Assembly: GCA_023101885.1 (NCBI GenBank)
Contig: JALPQD010000357.1
Coordinates: 1,463,038 to 1,527,037, forward strand
Direction of reading: 5' to 3'
From: Typhlomys cinereus
Taxonomy: Eukaryota; Chordata; Mammalia; Rodentia; Platacanthomyidae
DNA: 64,000 nucleotides
In this document: one piece after another, positions 27,201 to 36,905 of the stretch
Layout of the letters: each line of letters begins with the position of its first letter
Position numbering within the stretch: position 1 is the first letter of the stretch
The notes under the pieces: generated by a model
Seen by the model: the letters and a program-made list of their open reading frames with translations, nothing else
Told to the model about the DNA's origin: nothing
The model's database searches: none
Translations under genes and position numbers: made by a program

Positions 27201-30200
27201 AGGACAAAACGCTGAGCACAGGCAGCACTCACCTCGGTACTGGTAAAGGTGGGTGCCTGTGATTGGGCGGCGCCACAGCTTGAAATGCTTCTTATCCATC
27301 ACCATTTCCCACAGCTCCTCTCTGTCCTGTGACCCTTCAGTCCCTTCTGCTTGGGACTTGGATTCTGGAGGGTGGCACTCAACCCCAGAGCTCTGAAATA
27401 TATCTGACATTTCCTCTAACCGTCTCATCTCATTGATGGATCTGGAAAGACAGAATCAGGTGTGGTGTGGGTAGCCAGCCCTAGAAATGAAGCATCCACA
27501 CAAGCAACCGCAAATGACAGGCCTGGGTGTGGTTGAAAACAGCATACAGTGTGGTAAGTAAAACCACACAGTCCTAAAGTTTGCTAGGGAGAATAAATTG
27601 GTTGGCCAGTTCCCATTTCTAAGTCTATAAACTGTAGGAAAAGTACCTACCATGGGTTCCACTGTGTAATGATGGACACTCTGACTAAAACCTACCTCAA
27701 ACTGGTTGTGAAGATTATAAACAAACTTAAGTGGAAAGTGCATAGGACCTGAGTTAGCCTCAACTATCAACCATCGAGGTCTGTTAACTATGAAGGCCCC
27801 TTGCTGCCTCCATCCCTTTTTTGATGCAGGATCTTCCTATGTAGCCCAGACTGGCCTTGAACCATCCCTGCCTACTTAACTCCTTTCTTAAGTGAACCAA
27901 AATCAGTTTCCCTACTTGTAACCAAGAACCTTAACCAGCACAATTTACATTGACATGCTAAGGAAAATGACTCCACCCTCTTTTTTAAAAAGTTGTAAAT
28001 TTAAAGTTCCAAAACTGAATTAAAGACCAACTTGCACATGTCTTAAGTATAGAAATATGGAAGGCATCATGCTAGTAGTAGTAGTCAGTTTGATCCTGCA
28101 CAAAACAGCAAAAGCAAAACCACAGATAGATTTGGTTAGAGGACAATTCTGGCATCACTGAGCACCAATAAGTGGCTTTCTCAGGACTAATAAAGAATCT
28201 TCAAATAGTAATTAGGCACTATTCCTGAATAGAGTTTTATCATATAATAAAAAGATGCAGGGGCTGGAGAGATGGTTCAGGGGTTAAGACTCTGCCTCGT
28301 AAGCAGAAAGTCCTGAGTTCAGATCGCCCAGGCAGAAATAGCATTGGCCTGCACTTCTAGCATTGGTGGGTGGAGCCTGGGAGATAAAAAGGAGGTAGAA
28401 GCAATCCAGGATGATTCCTGAAGTCACCCTTGGTCCTCCACAGGGACACACAGTGCCCACTCTGATTCTCTCTCTCTCTCTCTCTCAGCCTCAGCTCTTA
28501 CCTCTTCTCCCACCCACATAGCTGGGGCTGCAGGCATGAACACTATGCTCTGTTGACAATGTATCTTTTGAAATGCAGATTATAATAGATGAGCAAGACT
28601 TACTCATGACCATCACAAACCTAAAAGTTCCTGAAGGATGGGCCTCAACTTCTAAACATTAACATGATTGACATAGTACATAGGAGCAGACACTATCATA
28701 TATGGTATGTGGAGAAAGGAAAAGTCAAAATTGACAGGGGACTGAGCAATAAGGGGTAAAAAAATACAAATTCACTGTACATATGGAAGAAAATGTCAAA
28801 GAATAAAAAAACTCATTCAAAAAAGGTCAAAATCTCTCTCTCTCTCCCTCCTATTCTTAAGCTTGTGGGGGCAGGATGGAGTCTAAACCTTCACATCTAA
28901 AAGCTTAACTCAGAGAAAAGTAGGACAAAGGATAATTGAGATTATTCCTGAAATAGTACAAACCAGCAGATTAGATTAGTGAAGGACCAAGGAAAGGCTG
29001 GACTGACACGGTGGGGACTGAAGCCCGTGATGACAACAGGCTGCGTTGCTCAGCTCAGGGGCTGCCCTCGCCGAGAGAGACACCGGCTCTAGAACACCCC
29101 TGGAGGCTGTCCCTGCAATCAGGGATTTCAACACACCCTGCCCCTCACTGAAATCTCTCCTGAGCCCACTATCAGGAGTACAGCTCTGCTACGTGGTACA
29201 CCTAACGATGAAGACATAAACCGTTCACGGCAGCAGCTAGTTGGTTTGGGGGAACTAGTCAACAGTAAACAATGAAGACAAGCCAGCCGGCCGAGGTCTA
29301 CTTTCCTGCTGCTCTGATGATCTAAGGGCAGCGTCAGGTGTCAGTCAGACAAACCAATGCAACAGTGGCCAAAAATATATATATTCCCTTGAGCCAAAAG
29401 GATTTTCCATTGATCACTCTCTAATTAGAACATACTGAAAAGTTTAATGTAGTATGAAAGCCTTAAAAAGATAGAAATTGAAAATAGCTACTTTTTCTTA
29501 TGAAAATTTACTAGCACTTGTTCAAATTTCTGGAGCAAAGAACTGCAGCTGTAAAGTGAGGAGAACGTGAACAGATGGTCTCCCGCTGCCTTCTGTATTT
29601 CGTAACACACTTCCTCTTTTGGCTCCTGTGACTTTTTTTAAATTATTTATTCAAATGTGCGTGTGCGTGTGTAGAACCATGGGTGAATTCGGGAACCACC
29701 ATGGACCGCTTCTACCTTTTCCTTGTTTACTCTGCCCTGGGATTCACAGGCTCCACCCTACCAGGACCAGAATTGCAGGCCGCCCCCGCTTCCGCCAGGC
29801 ATCTATACATGGGGTCTATACGTGGTGTCTAGGAGGATCCGAACTCAGGACCTTTCACCTGCAAGGCAGAGGCTTAACCCCTGAGCCACCTCTCCAGCCC
29901 CGGCTCCTGTGACTTTTAAGAACTGCTCCAGAGAGATGACAAAACCACTGGTCTGGGCTGGAAAGATGCTCAGGGATTAAGATCCTGCCTCAAGCAAAAA
30001 CCTGTGACTTCAGATCCCAGATCCACATAAAAATGCCAGGTGGAGAAGGTGATGGCCTGTACTTTCTGTCCTGAAAGTGGAGCCTGGGAAACTCCAGAAC
30101 AAAGCACATAGGAGGTAGAAGCAATCCAGAGCGATTCCCAAAGCCACCCTTGGGCCTCCATAGGAACACACAGTGCCTTATGACACACACAAGGACACAC

Positions 30201-33200
30201 ACATACGTACACATATGCATGAAAAAAAAATAACAACCAAAGAACTACTGCCTAAGATTTGCCTTGGACTCACAAATACCAGCTAGCACCAAAAATGATA
30301 GTCAACATGGTAATTTTATTTGTTTAATTGAAGCTAACTAGACGAGAATACTAGATCAAGTATTAAAAGATCCACAAGAATGGGGTTGGAGAGATGGCTT
30401 GGGGGTTAAGACTCTTTCAAAAGCAGAAGGTCCTGAGTTTGGATCCTCGGTCCCACATGAAAATGCCAGGCAGAAATGGCTCTCTGCACTTCCAGTCCTG
30501 GTGGGAGGGGCCTGGGAAATCCCAGAGTGAAGCAAAAAGGAGGTAGAAAGAATCCAGAATAATTCCTGAAGTCACCCTTGGTCCTGCACAGGGACACACA
30601 TTGCCCTGTCATACACATACACATATCTACACACACACGCGTGTGCACACATACACACAAATAAATTTAAAAAGCTTTAAAAAGAGAGAGAGAGAGATCC
30701 AAGAACGGCGGCTTCCATGGGAAGTCCTAGCACTTGGAGACGGAGGCAAGAGAATCACTGCATCTGAGGACAGTCTGAGCTCGAGAGCAGGAAGAGCCTA
30801 GCTACACAATTTCTGTAGCTGACCTCAGTAGTGAGTCAAAATTACCTTGTCATGTCACTTCTTTGACTACATACGGTTACTAAGATCTTATTTAGTAGGA
30901 TGTTCATATGTATCACAAAAATAGGAAGCAGGATTATTCTCTCATTCTCAATAGAAACACAAATAAAAAAGAAAAACATACCTGCATCCCAGATCCTGAA
31001 ACTGAGGCTGAGTAGCAGGTAGGAGTTCAAGTCCAGCCTGAGCTGTAGAGCCAGACCTGTCTGTCTGTCTGTGGCAGACATGCATATGTGTACGTATGTG
31101 TGTGTCCTTGTGTGTATCATAAGGCACTGTGTGTTCCTATGGAGGCCCAAGGGTGGCTTTGGGAATCGCTCTGGATTGCTTCTACCTCCTATGTGCTCAT
31201 GTGTGGGCTTGCGGATTGAACTCAGGTCATCATGCTTGGTAACAATTGCTTTTATCCACCGAGCCATATTTCTAGCACCAAAAGCTACTTGTAAAGTACA
31301 TATTAAATTCATTATATCTGAACAAGTTGCTATATCAGCACAGATAAGCCAAAATCTGTGATTTAGGAGTCATATGAACTCAACCTTTTCTTCCATTAAG
31401 AAGAAAGGAGGGAAAGGAGAGAATGAAAAAGGAGAAGAAAAACAACAAAAGTAAGAAATAAATGAACAACGAAACAAATGCATTTGACCTGAGAGACAAC
31501 TGTGCTCCATTCTAGAAACTACCCAAGTCACCTCACTAGAAACAGGATTCTTCCAAGTTGGTGGTAACAATCTCAACAGTGCTGATTCTAAAGCAAACGA
31601 ATACGTATGCATCAAGCAAAAAGGCTCCAGAACATTTTATTCATAAGTATTAACACCAGCTTTCACAACAACTTCTACAACCAGGACCTAGTTGTTGAAT
31701 AGTGTGTATAATGCTCTTCAATCAAGGTAATGCTAAAAAAAAAATCACTAAGATGGACAAACTGATCAAATCCTAGGCACATAAAAAGCTGAATTCTGTG
31801 CATGAACTGAACTGGACACCACTTCTTTACGGTAGAGCCCCGGAGGGTCTGTGTTAAATCTCCAGCCTCCACACTCCCCCAAGTGTTCCGAGTGGACTTC
31901 CTCTCAACTCCTGAAACTACAGATGGCTCACCAAACCAACCCTCTTGAGGAGCTGTCAGAACACACAGTGCTCCAACTGCCTAGATTTTCGAGACAGCAA
32001 GCAGCAGAAAACAGGACGAATGCTTGGCTGGGCTGTCAACGGGTCTGATGCCTCTGCCATGGTGAGCAGTGACCACTGACTCAAATGTATGCAACATTCC
32101 CTTCTATCTTTGTCCATCTTTCACAAACAAACTGCTACGCAGAGGCCCAGGGGCAGAGCCAAAAAAATCTATTGCCTGCTTCACCTACCCTAAGCCAACA
32201 CCAGTCAACTCCCTTTCCAACTCCTTCCCCCTCCTTTTCCCACTGGCCTCTTCCTGCTCATTCTTCTGTCTTAACAGATCCAACTGAGGACTCTCCTTGC
32301 AAAGCGTCGCTGGCCTGGAACTCGGATAACATCATCATCAGAAATAGAATGGATAGAGAACCAGGCCTTGTGGCACATGTTTGCAATCCCAGCATTTTGA
32401 ATAGCATGTAGGGGGACCGGAAGTTCAAGGACAGTCTGGGCTAGAAGACACCATGTTGTAACCCCTCCCTCATAAGCACAAAGATGGAAATAGTTAATTG
32501 GTAGCTTCTTGTTTGGCTTGCTTTTGTGGCACTGTGGTCTAAAGCCAGGACCCGCACATCTTCACCACTAGATTGCATTTCCAGACCTCTTTTCACTTAT
32601 TTTAACACGGGATCTCACCAAGTTTCCTAGGTAAGCTTTCAACATGAGATCCTTCAGCCTCAGCCCCCAGAGAAGATGGCATTACAGGCCCGGGCCACCA
32701 GACACGGTCAGTAATTTCTTCATCTAAGTTTTCTCTCCATTCTTTTATTTCTAACAATAGACAGAAGGTGGTGTTGCTACCTGCAATCCCAGCACTCAGG
32801 AGGCTGAGGCAGGAAGGCTACAAATTCAAGGACAGCCTGGGCTACCTGGTCAGGCCCTGAGAGAAAGAGAGGGAGGGAGAGAGAAACTGTCTATGATTAG
32901 TATAAATAATCATGTTGCAAAACAATGCTGTAAGAACCACCAAAATAGCTATCAAGCTATCATTTCTAACTTTTTGGTGACTAGGTTGTGCTTATGATTT
33001 TGAATTGCATTGATGAAAATCATCTTTCCTGCTAAGAAAGGTACTTCCAGCTCTAAGTGCCATGCATTGGCTCAGAATTCAATATTGCACACACGGCTGC
33101 CTGGCATCTGGGCGGTCCACCTCCCAAACAGGTCCCAAGCAGGAAAGAACTTTATTGCTCTATTTCCATTTTTAATCTAACGAAAAAAATGCAAAACAAC

Positions 33201-34389
33201 AAGTTCTCTCCCTGTCTCAGAAATATCGAGAATAAACACTCTGGTATTAGGGGGAGGGAACTGGCCCTGGTTTCTGTGTCAGAAGGAGACATCTTGAGAA
33301 TATCTTGTTAAAAGAGAAATACAAAATACTGCAGTGCAAAAACCATTTGCATTGCCCCCCCCAAGTAAAAGCCAAAGCAAATTTCCTCCGAGATTACCTA
33401 AAAACTATAAAATGTCAGAATGTCAGATTTAGGAATTACAAATCAACAAATAAAAACAGGGAAGGGTTTTTCCACACACAAGTATTCGTGACCACAGTGT
33501 GACCTAATGCTACAGTATTTCCCGAGCTCTGAAGTAGCAAAGGCCTGACCTAACTCTTACAGGTTAAAACGTCTGGGCCCTGCTCTGGGCCAACGGGCAA
33601 CATCCCCGTGAGCCTCACGCACCTGCCAAGTCGCAAGCGGGCGTTTCTCGCAAGCCCGCGGCCCATCTGGATCGGCGTCTTTCGCAGACACGCGAACGAC
33701 ACCCTCCCGCCGGCTTCGAGCCCGATTTAAACCTACACTTTCCTGGACGCGTGAAGATCACGGACACGGTGGTCTCCATTGCTCGGGGGTCCGACTTACC
33801 TTCACAGCTCGTTAGGGTCCCCCCGCCCCTTTCCCCCCCCGCCCCCTGCCACACAGCGATCGCGCAATCCAGCTCTTATTTTTAACCCGACCAAAGGGAG
33901 CCGGCGCGGCGCGATCCTGCGGTGGAAGGACGGGCTCGACCTCCAGCCCGGCCGCTGCAGACGGACCACCGCGGGGTGGCCCCGGGTGGCCTCGGGGTGC
34001 CCTCCCGCCCGGCCCCCGCGCCCGCCGCAGGGGTCGCGCCCGCGGCGCGGGGCGCGGGGCGCGCGGCGCGCGGCGCGCGGCGGGACCCACCTCTGCAGCT
34101 CCTCCTCCTGGATCCGCTCCTCGTCCCACACGAAGACCCCGGCGAGCGCCGCCATCAGCGCCGAGGCATGACCCGGCCGGCCGCGCAGCCGGCGCCACAG
34201 GCGTCCGAGCAGGGCGCCGCGCGCGCTCTCCGAGTACAGGCGCCCGTAGAGCTGCGCGATCTGCTGCGCGCGCCGCACGCGCAGCCCCGTCACGAAGCGG
34301 CACTGATTGGCCAGCAGCGCCAGCAGGCCCCCGCCGCGCGCGCCCGCGAGCCAGGCGGCCAGGCCGGCCGGCGGCCTCCGCGGGAACAT
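16616..34389 (-). CDS. STARD7: STARD7, StAR-related lipid transfer protein 7, mitochondrial (complete, 8 coding exons)
   Basis: CDS on the minus strand joins 34389-34091, 27441-27233, 26975-26926, 23843-23733, 23652-23570, 23064-22965, 18199-18115 and 16800-16616. The total is 1122 nt, 373 residues plus stop, against about 370 in human. Every intron starts GT and ends AG on the minus strand and the frame is kept throughout. Seen: an Arg-rich hydrophobic N-terminus typical of mitochondrial import, a hydrophobic Ala/Leu segment (about residues 75-87), an acidic helical stretch across the exon 1/2 junction, then the START lipid-binding fold (about 115-330) and a polar tail ending in RIEYA. Known for the family: STARD7 binds phosphatidylcholine and moves it to mitochondria, the N-terminal part is cleaved by PARL, and the protein supports cristae and coenzyme Q distribution. 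The start codon sits in the CpG island at the conserved MFPRR-type beginning. No frameshift or premature stop is seen. Confidence 0.97.
17775..18105 (+). mobile_element. MaLR-type LTR remnant inside STARD7 intron 7
   Basis: Shares CACCATGAAGGACTGTCTCT, GGAACCGTAAGCTGAATACA and CTTAAGCTGCTTGG with the family, and ends GAGAGTAACCACTACA just beside exon 7, 10 nt from its donor side. Antisense to STARD7. Confidence 0.55.
18115..18199 (-). CDS. STARD7: STARD7 coding exon 7 (residues 285-312 plus one base of 313)
   Basis: 85 nt. Acceptor CTTTTCCAG, donor GTGAGT. Encodes NGFDYLLTYSDNPQTVFP and the RYCVSWMVSSG strand that closes the START barrel. Confidence 0.96.
18960..19205 (-). repeat. ID-headed long SINE in STARD7 intron 6
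   Basis: Reverse copy: CAAGAGGGCACTTGAGTG ... TTTAACCACTGAGCCACATC. Confidence 0.8.
19470..19560 (+). repeat. (GGAA/GGGA)n simple repeat in STARD7 intron 6
   Basis: Purine-only tract; pyrimidine-rich in the STARD7 transcript. Confidence 0.9.
19630..19925 (+). repeat. B4/ID-type SINE
   Basis: GGGGCTGGACCGATGGCTGA head with a long, diverged body in STARD7 intron 6. Confidence 0.5.
19965..20870 (+). mobile_element. L1 fragment (end of ORF2 and 3' region), interrupted by a B1-like SINE
   Basis: GCAATGCCCAAAAACATTCT and AATTCTAAAATTCATATTGG are typical L1 ORF2 3' sequence. It resumes after a SINE at about 20106-20225 (TTCTGCACAGCAAAGGAAAT), and ends with the CCTCAAAAAACTGAAACTAG block near 20610. 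Broken, no long frame. Confidence 0.65.
20106..20225 (+). repeat. B1-like SINE within L1
   Basis: GAGCCAAGTGTGGTCATGCA start, follows an A-run and interrupts the L1 fragment. Confidence 0.55.
20970..21256 (+). repeat. ID-headed long SINE in STARD7 intron 6
   Basis: GGCTAGGGAAGATGACTCAG head and long (CA)n at 21199-21253. Confidence 0.85.
21675..21860 (-). repeat. ID-headed long SINE, partial
   Basis: TGTATGTATGCAAGTGCACG and GACATAGGAATCATCTCAAG mark the tail side of a reverse copy. Confidence 0.5.
21938..22172 (+). repeat. ID-headed long SINE in STARD7 intron 6
   Basis: GGGCTGGAGAAATGGCTCAG head, GATGATTCCTGAAGTCACCC block, A15 tail. Confidence 0.85.
22315..22500 (+). repeat. B4/ID-type SINE
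   Basis: GTGAGACGGTCAGCAGGTAA then GTGCCTCTAACCTCCACCCA. Confidence 0.6.
22528..22690 (+). repeat. B4/ID-type SINE
   Basis: GGGCCAGTGAGTTGGCCAGA head, head-to-tail with the element at 22315. Confidence 0.6.
22965..23064 (-). CDS. STARD7: STARD7 coding exon 6 (residues 251-284)
   Basis: 100 nt. Acceptor CCTCACAG, donor GTGAGT. Encodes AVEHPSVPESPEFVRV, the SYESQMVIRPH strand and the start of the next helix (KSFDE). Confidence 0.96.
23570..23652 (-). CDS. STARD7: STARD7 coding exon 5 (residues 224-250 plus two bases of 251)
   Basis: 83 nt, separated from exon 4 by an intron of only 80 nt (23653-23732). Acceptor TTCTTCAG, donor GTACGT. Encodes YPMYSRDYVYVRRYSVDEEN and the following hydrophobic strand of the START domain. 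Confidence 0.95.
23733..23843 (-). CDS. STARD7: STARD7 coding exon 4 (residues 187-223)
   Basis: 111 nt in phase 0. Acceptor CCTTGCAG, donor GTGAGT. Encodes LDTEYRKKWDALVIKLEV and then the SGSEVLHWVTHFP strand, which is core START-domain sequence lining the lipid cavity. Confidence 0.96.
24190..24520 (-). repeat. Two B4/ID-type SINE remnants, reverse
   Basis: CAAACTCAGGTCACCAGGTT and CACTTTACCCATTGAGCCAT are head complements. Confidence 0.55.
24538..24662 (+). repeat. B1-like SINE
   Basis: GGTGGCACATGCCTTTAATC and GGGCTACATAAGGAGAACCT. Confidence 0.75.
25125..25265 (-). repeat. B1-like SINE, reverse
   Basis: TAAGACGGGGTCTAAGTTAC and GAGCTGGGATTATAGGCC. Confidence 0.7.
25330..25985 (+). mobile_element. 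L1 3' fragment
   Basis: CCTAAAAAACTGAAACTAGA, CCATATGACCCAGCTATGCC, and a purine-rich tract (25850-25900) with an AATAAATAAATAAATAAAT tail. Same block as 20600-20870. Confidence 0.65.
25998..26155 (+). repeat. B4/ID-type SINE
   Basis: GGGGCTGACTAAGTAGCTCA head, AGAAGGAGAGAATGTTACTT body. Confidence 0.6.
26926..26975 (-). CDS. STARD7: STARD7 coding exon 3 (residues 170-186)
   Basis: A 50-nt exon, too short to stand out as an open frame, found because the STARD7 frame demands FGTYTDVTPRQFFNVQ between exons 2 and 4. Acceptor TTCGTAG and donor GTGAGT are both present. It lies 257 nt after exon 2. Confidence 0.95.
27233..27441 (-). CDS. STARD7: STARD7 coding exon 2 (residues 100-169)
   Basis: The acceptor ends TTTCCAG before base 27441 and the donor after 27233 is GTGAGT. 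The exon encodes the end of the coiled-coil-like segment (SINEMRRLEEMS), a poorly conserved acidic linker, and the start of the START domain (WEMVMDKKHFKLWRRPI...HLYQYR). Length 209 nt; it ends one base into the next Val codon. Confidence 0.96.
28258..28490 (+). repeat. ID-headed long SINE in STARD7 intron 1
   Basis: GGGGCTGGAGAGATGGTTCA head, (CT)n at the tail (28471-28487). Confidence 0.85.
29637..29901 (-). repeat. ID-headed long SINE with 16-bp target-site duplication
   Basis: Flanked by GGCTCCTGTGACTTTT at 29621-29636 and 29902-29917. Reverse copy ending CCTCTCCAGCCCC. Confidence 0.93.
29955..30240 (+). repeat. ID-headed long SINE in STARD7 intron 1
   Basis: GGGCTGGAAAGATGCTCAGG head. 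Its tail half is nearly identical, inverted, to the copy at 31065. Confidence 0.85.
30380..30680 (+). repeat. ID-headed long SINE in STARD7 intron 1
   Basis: GGGGTTGGAGAGATGGCTTG head, CACACGCGTGTGCACAC tail region. Confidence 0.85.
30695..30840 (+). repeat. B1-like SINE in STARD7 intron 1
   Basis: GAAGTCCTAGCACTTGGAGA and AGAATCACTGCATCTGAGGA. Confidence 0.5.
31065..31280 (-). repeat. ID-headed long SINE in STARD7 intron 1, inverted relative to 29955
   Basis: CATGCATATGTGTACGTATG then CTATGGAGGCCCAAGGGTGG; ends GAGCCATATTTCTAGC. Confidence 0.8.
32355..32475 (+). repeat. B1-like SINE in STARD7 intron 1
   Basis: CCTTGTGGCACATGTTTGCA and TTCAAGGACAGTCTGGGCTA. Confidence 0.65.
32575..32715 (-). 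repeat. B1-like SINE, reverse
   Basis: ACACGGGATCTCACCAAGTT and GATGGCATTACAGGCCCGGG. Confidence 0.6.
32765..32880 (+). repeat. B1-like SINE in STARD7 intron 1
   Basis: CTGCAATCCCAGCACTCAGG and CAGCCTGGGCTACCTGG. Confidence 0.75.
34091..34389 (-). CDS. STARD7: STARD7 coding exon 1 (residues 1-99 and two bases of 100)
   Basis: Begins at the ATG (CAT on plus at 34387-34389) and ends before a GTGGGT donor read from 34090 downward. It encodes the mitochondrial presequence, the Arg-rich RVRRAQQ motif and the hydrophobic segment before VFVWDEERIQEEELQ. Very GC-rich. Compared with what I recall of human, a few residues are added near position 6-9, which accounts for the slightly longer protein. 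The exon ends in phase 2 (AG of an Arg codon). Confidence 0.96.
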
Positions 34390-34430
34390 GCCGCGCGCGC
34401 GCGCGCCCGCCCGCCGCCGCCGCGAGTGCC

Positions 34431-34485
34431 CGGGGATGGCAGGAAGCGGCCCCCGGGGATGGCGGGAAGCGGCCCCCGGGGAGGA
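34431..34485. repeat. 23-bp tandem repeat in STARD7 5'UTR region
   Basis: CGGGGATGGC-type units start at 34431, 34454 and (truncated) 34477; the first two differ at one base. GC-rich minisatellite of about 2.4 copies just upstream of the ATG. Confidence 0.7.
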
Positions 34486-34829
34486 CGCAGCCGGCCGCCG
34501 CGCGGTCCCCTAACTGGCCGCCCCCGAGCCCGTCTCACGGCGCCGCGGCCAGGAGCCGCCCCTCATGTCTTTCTGCAGCGGCCGCGGAGGCGAGTCCGTT
34601 CTTTTCCGGGACGGCGCCGCTGCACGAGGCGCCCCCCCGCCGGCTCGGCCCTCTCGCTCCTCGGCGTGTCCAGCGGGAGCCGGGGTCGGGGGTCGCGGCG
34701 CCGAGGGAGCGGGAAGCCGCGGGGTGGGCGTCTGGGAGTCCCGCAGCAGGAAAGGTTCCGAACGTTCCGCGACCGCCACTCGCGCCGCGCCGCGCGCAAC
34801 CTACCCCTGGTCCCTCTGCCCGCGTTCTG

Positions 34830-34864
34830 ATTGGACGCCGCCCCAGGGCCTGGGTGCTCATTGG
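34830..34864 (-). promoter_or_regulatory. Paired CCAAT boxes (candidate NF-Y sites) upstream of STARD7
   Basis: ATTGG on plus occurs at 34830-34834 and 34860-34864, so CCAAT on the STARD7 strand. They are exactly 30 bp apart, close to three helical turns, and about 440-475 bp upstream of the ATG. With a 5'UTR of about 330 nt this is -110 to -140 from the start of transcription. Confidence 0.6.
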
Positions 34865-35559
34865 CGGAGCCGCAGTGCCCGTCAAGGCGCTCCTCCCGCC
34901 CCTGCGCGCCGTGCGCCGCGCCTCCTGCTAGCAAGGTAGGTGGCACGGGGAGAGGGCCTGTCAAGGGCGCCCGGGAGAGTGACCCTGGGACCCCGGCGCC
35001 GTCGCCGTTTGCGGACGTCCCCGTCCCGCCCTGCGGAGGGGCGCGGCCAGGTGCGGGAGCAGTCCCGTGCCACGTTGCGTCGTCCTTAGAGGACGGGGAC
35101 CGTTGCCCAGCTCTAGCGTCCAAGAGGGGGCGGGGTCTCCGGCCTGCGCGGGTCGCTGCTGGCCTCGGTCCAGGTGGGTGGAGGGCCGCAGAGACATTGC
35201 AGGTGCACCGCGACCCTGCAAGAACCTCGGGGTGCGAGCTTCCTTGTACCGTCCTTTGCCGCCCAGCCCGGATTCCCGGGGTCCGCCGGAATATCGCTGG
35301 CGCGTAGGATGACCCGGAGGGTCGGAATTCCTAGAGGGTCTGGACGGGTGGACCATTCTTAAGGTCCAGGGGACACTTAGGCAGAGAGCGCCAAGCGGGC
35401 GGGTGGCCTGTCGCACTCTGAAAATGAGGTAGCCCTCGGCATTTGACTCAAAGGTGAAAGTGTGGGAAGGTAAACAGGTTTCCCGAAATCTGCCTTGGTC
35501 GTGAGCAACTTAAAGATTGCTGAATGGTTTCGACCGGTAAAGTACTGTACTAAAACTGG

Positions 35560-35668
35560 GTGCGGTGACCGTGGGCCTTGTAATCTCAGCGCTTGAGACT
35601 CTGAGGAAGTATTGCCGGGAGTTTCGAGGCTACCCTGATTTATTGTGACCCCATGTCTCAAAGAAAGG
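35560..35668 (+). repeat. B1-like SINE upstream of STARD7
   Basis: CTGGGTGCGGTGACCGTGGG and ATGTCTCAAAGAAAG; the nearest repeat to the promoter. Confidence 0.65.
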
Positions 35669-36270
35669 GGGGGCGTATTTATATACAGTTTTAAAATGGA
35701 AGTCTAGTACACTGAGCTATTTCTGTGCCGATTTTTATATACGTAAGAATCTTGTTGACAACAAGTATTTAAAAAGTAACAGAACAGTGGATTTGCCCTT
35801 TGGTGGGTGGGGGAGCATACCAGATCAGATTGGAGCAAGAGGCTGCCCCTGAAGAGGGGATCTGCCACTCCTTCCCTAAAGTGCAGTTCCCAGCATGGGG
35901 CAGCCCCAAGACAGGTTGAAACAATGGGTTTAGCTTCCTAAATTATGGCTTTATGTACTGTCTAGAACCTACACTAGCCTACTAAATTCACAGTAACCTT
36001 TTCTTTAAACCCAAGCCCCACTCTGTAAAGTCCTATGCTGGCTGAGCTTTCCCCCTGCAATTATTAAAGACAGCTGAGATCTGAAGATCTTGATTTAAAA
36101 CAAGATGGAGAACACAAAGCAGTGTCTCTTCAAAGAAAAAATGATTTTGTTGGCGTCCGCCACATATTTATGCTGGGGAGACCTGAAGCTGCATGTATAA
36201 ATGGAGATACTCCTACTGAAGAACAGTTAAAAGCTTCATCCCACAGCACAAAAGTTTAAAATGGTGGAGA

Positions 36271-36303
36271 GGCCGGGTGCAGTGCTTCATGCCAGTAATC
36301 CAA
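36271..36303 (+). repeat. B1-like SINE, left half (interrupted)
   Basis: GGCCGGGTGCAGTGCTTCAT then GCCAGTAATCC is a B1/7SL start; it stops abruptly where the LTR begins. Confidence 0.65.
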
Positions 36304-36905
36304 ATAGAGCAGGATTAGAGTAGCTATCCTGGGATGGGTCTCTCAAGGTCTTTGAAGGTCTTTGGAATTCCTGAAGGCCATCCCCCACTGCTGGGGTCTC
36401 CCGCAAGGAACACCCCTGCTGAGTAACTAACTCGAATCCTCCCAGAGATAAAATGGCCAACTTACCTATGAAGGATTATGGAGTTGCGCCCTCTATATCA
36501 AACAAAGGACTTATCTCTAGCCCACATGGGCCCAGGAGCAACTGGGTTGGGCCCCAATGGGAGCTGACCAATGAGAAAAAGTCAATTTCCCAGGCCTGTC
36601 TAGGTGTATAAATATGCCTGACCCTAGCAGCCATCTTTGGCATCCTAGCCCGTCATATCTCTTGGGGTGCCATGAGTTCGATGATTCTCCAGGATGCCTT
36701 AGCCCGCATGGCACTCATGATCTGGAGTCCATGAGTTCCAGCCTTTCTCTCCTCTAATAAATTCTACCTTAATCCTCTGCACATGTTCTGGTTTCAGTCT
36801 TCGACTCCAGAACACAAGTACCCTGCAACATTGGGAGTGTCGTTCCTGTAACATTTGGCCCCTGAACAGGGACCCAGTAACATTTGGCGAGACTGTTCCC
36901 GTAAC
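36303..36905 (+). mobile_element. Endogenous retrovirus LTR with adjoining primer binding site (ERV2-like)
   Basis: TATA-like TATAAATAT at about 36607, polyadenylation signal AATAAA at 36756-36761, and LTR-like end TGTAACA at about 36848-36854. It is followed by an 18-nt site (36856-36873) that matches the tRNA-Lys3 primer binding site at about 16 of 18 positions, from memory. No gag, pol or env sequence follows: the element ends within about 50 nt. It splits a B1-like SINE, whose halves are at 36271-36303 and 36906-36995. Confidence 0.65.

Larger units (their letters stand above)
33600..35330. promoter_or_regulatory. CpG-island promoter of STARD7, probably bidirectional
   Basis: CpG-dense, GC-rich DNA in an otherwise CpG-poor window, spanning STARD7 exon 1, its 5'UTR and about 900 bp upstream. 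No TATA box is evident. The densest part is 33890-34560. Upstream on plus, CpG density continues past 35000, which fits divergent transcription. Confidence 0.85.

Noticed and set aside
33802..34090. Continuation of the STARD7 exon 1 frame past 34091
   Set aside because: This is intron read-through: a GT donor lies at 34090-34089 and the next exon joins in frame.
33922..34830. 302-codon open frame on plus in the CpG island
   Set aside because: Low-complexity Arg/Pro/Ala translation of GC-rich DNA, antisense to STARD7 exon 1; stops are rare there by composition.
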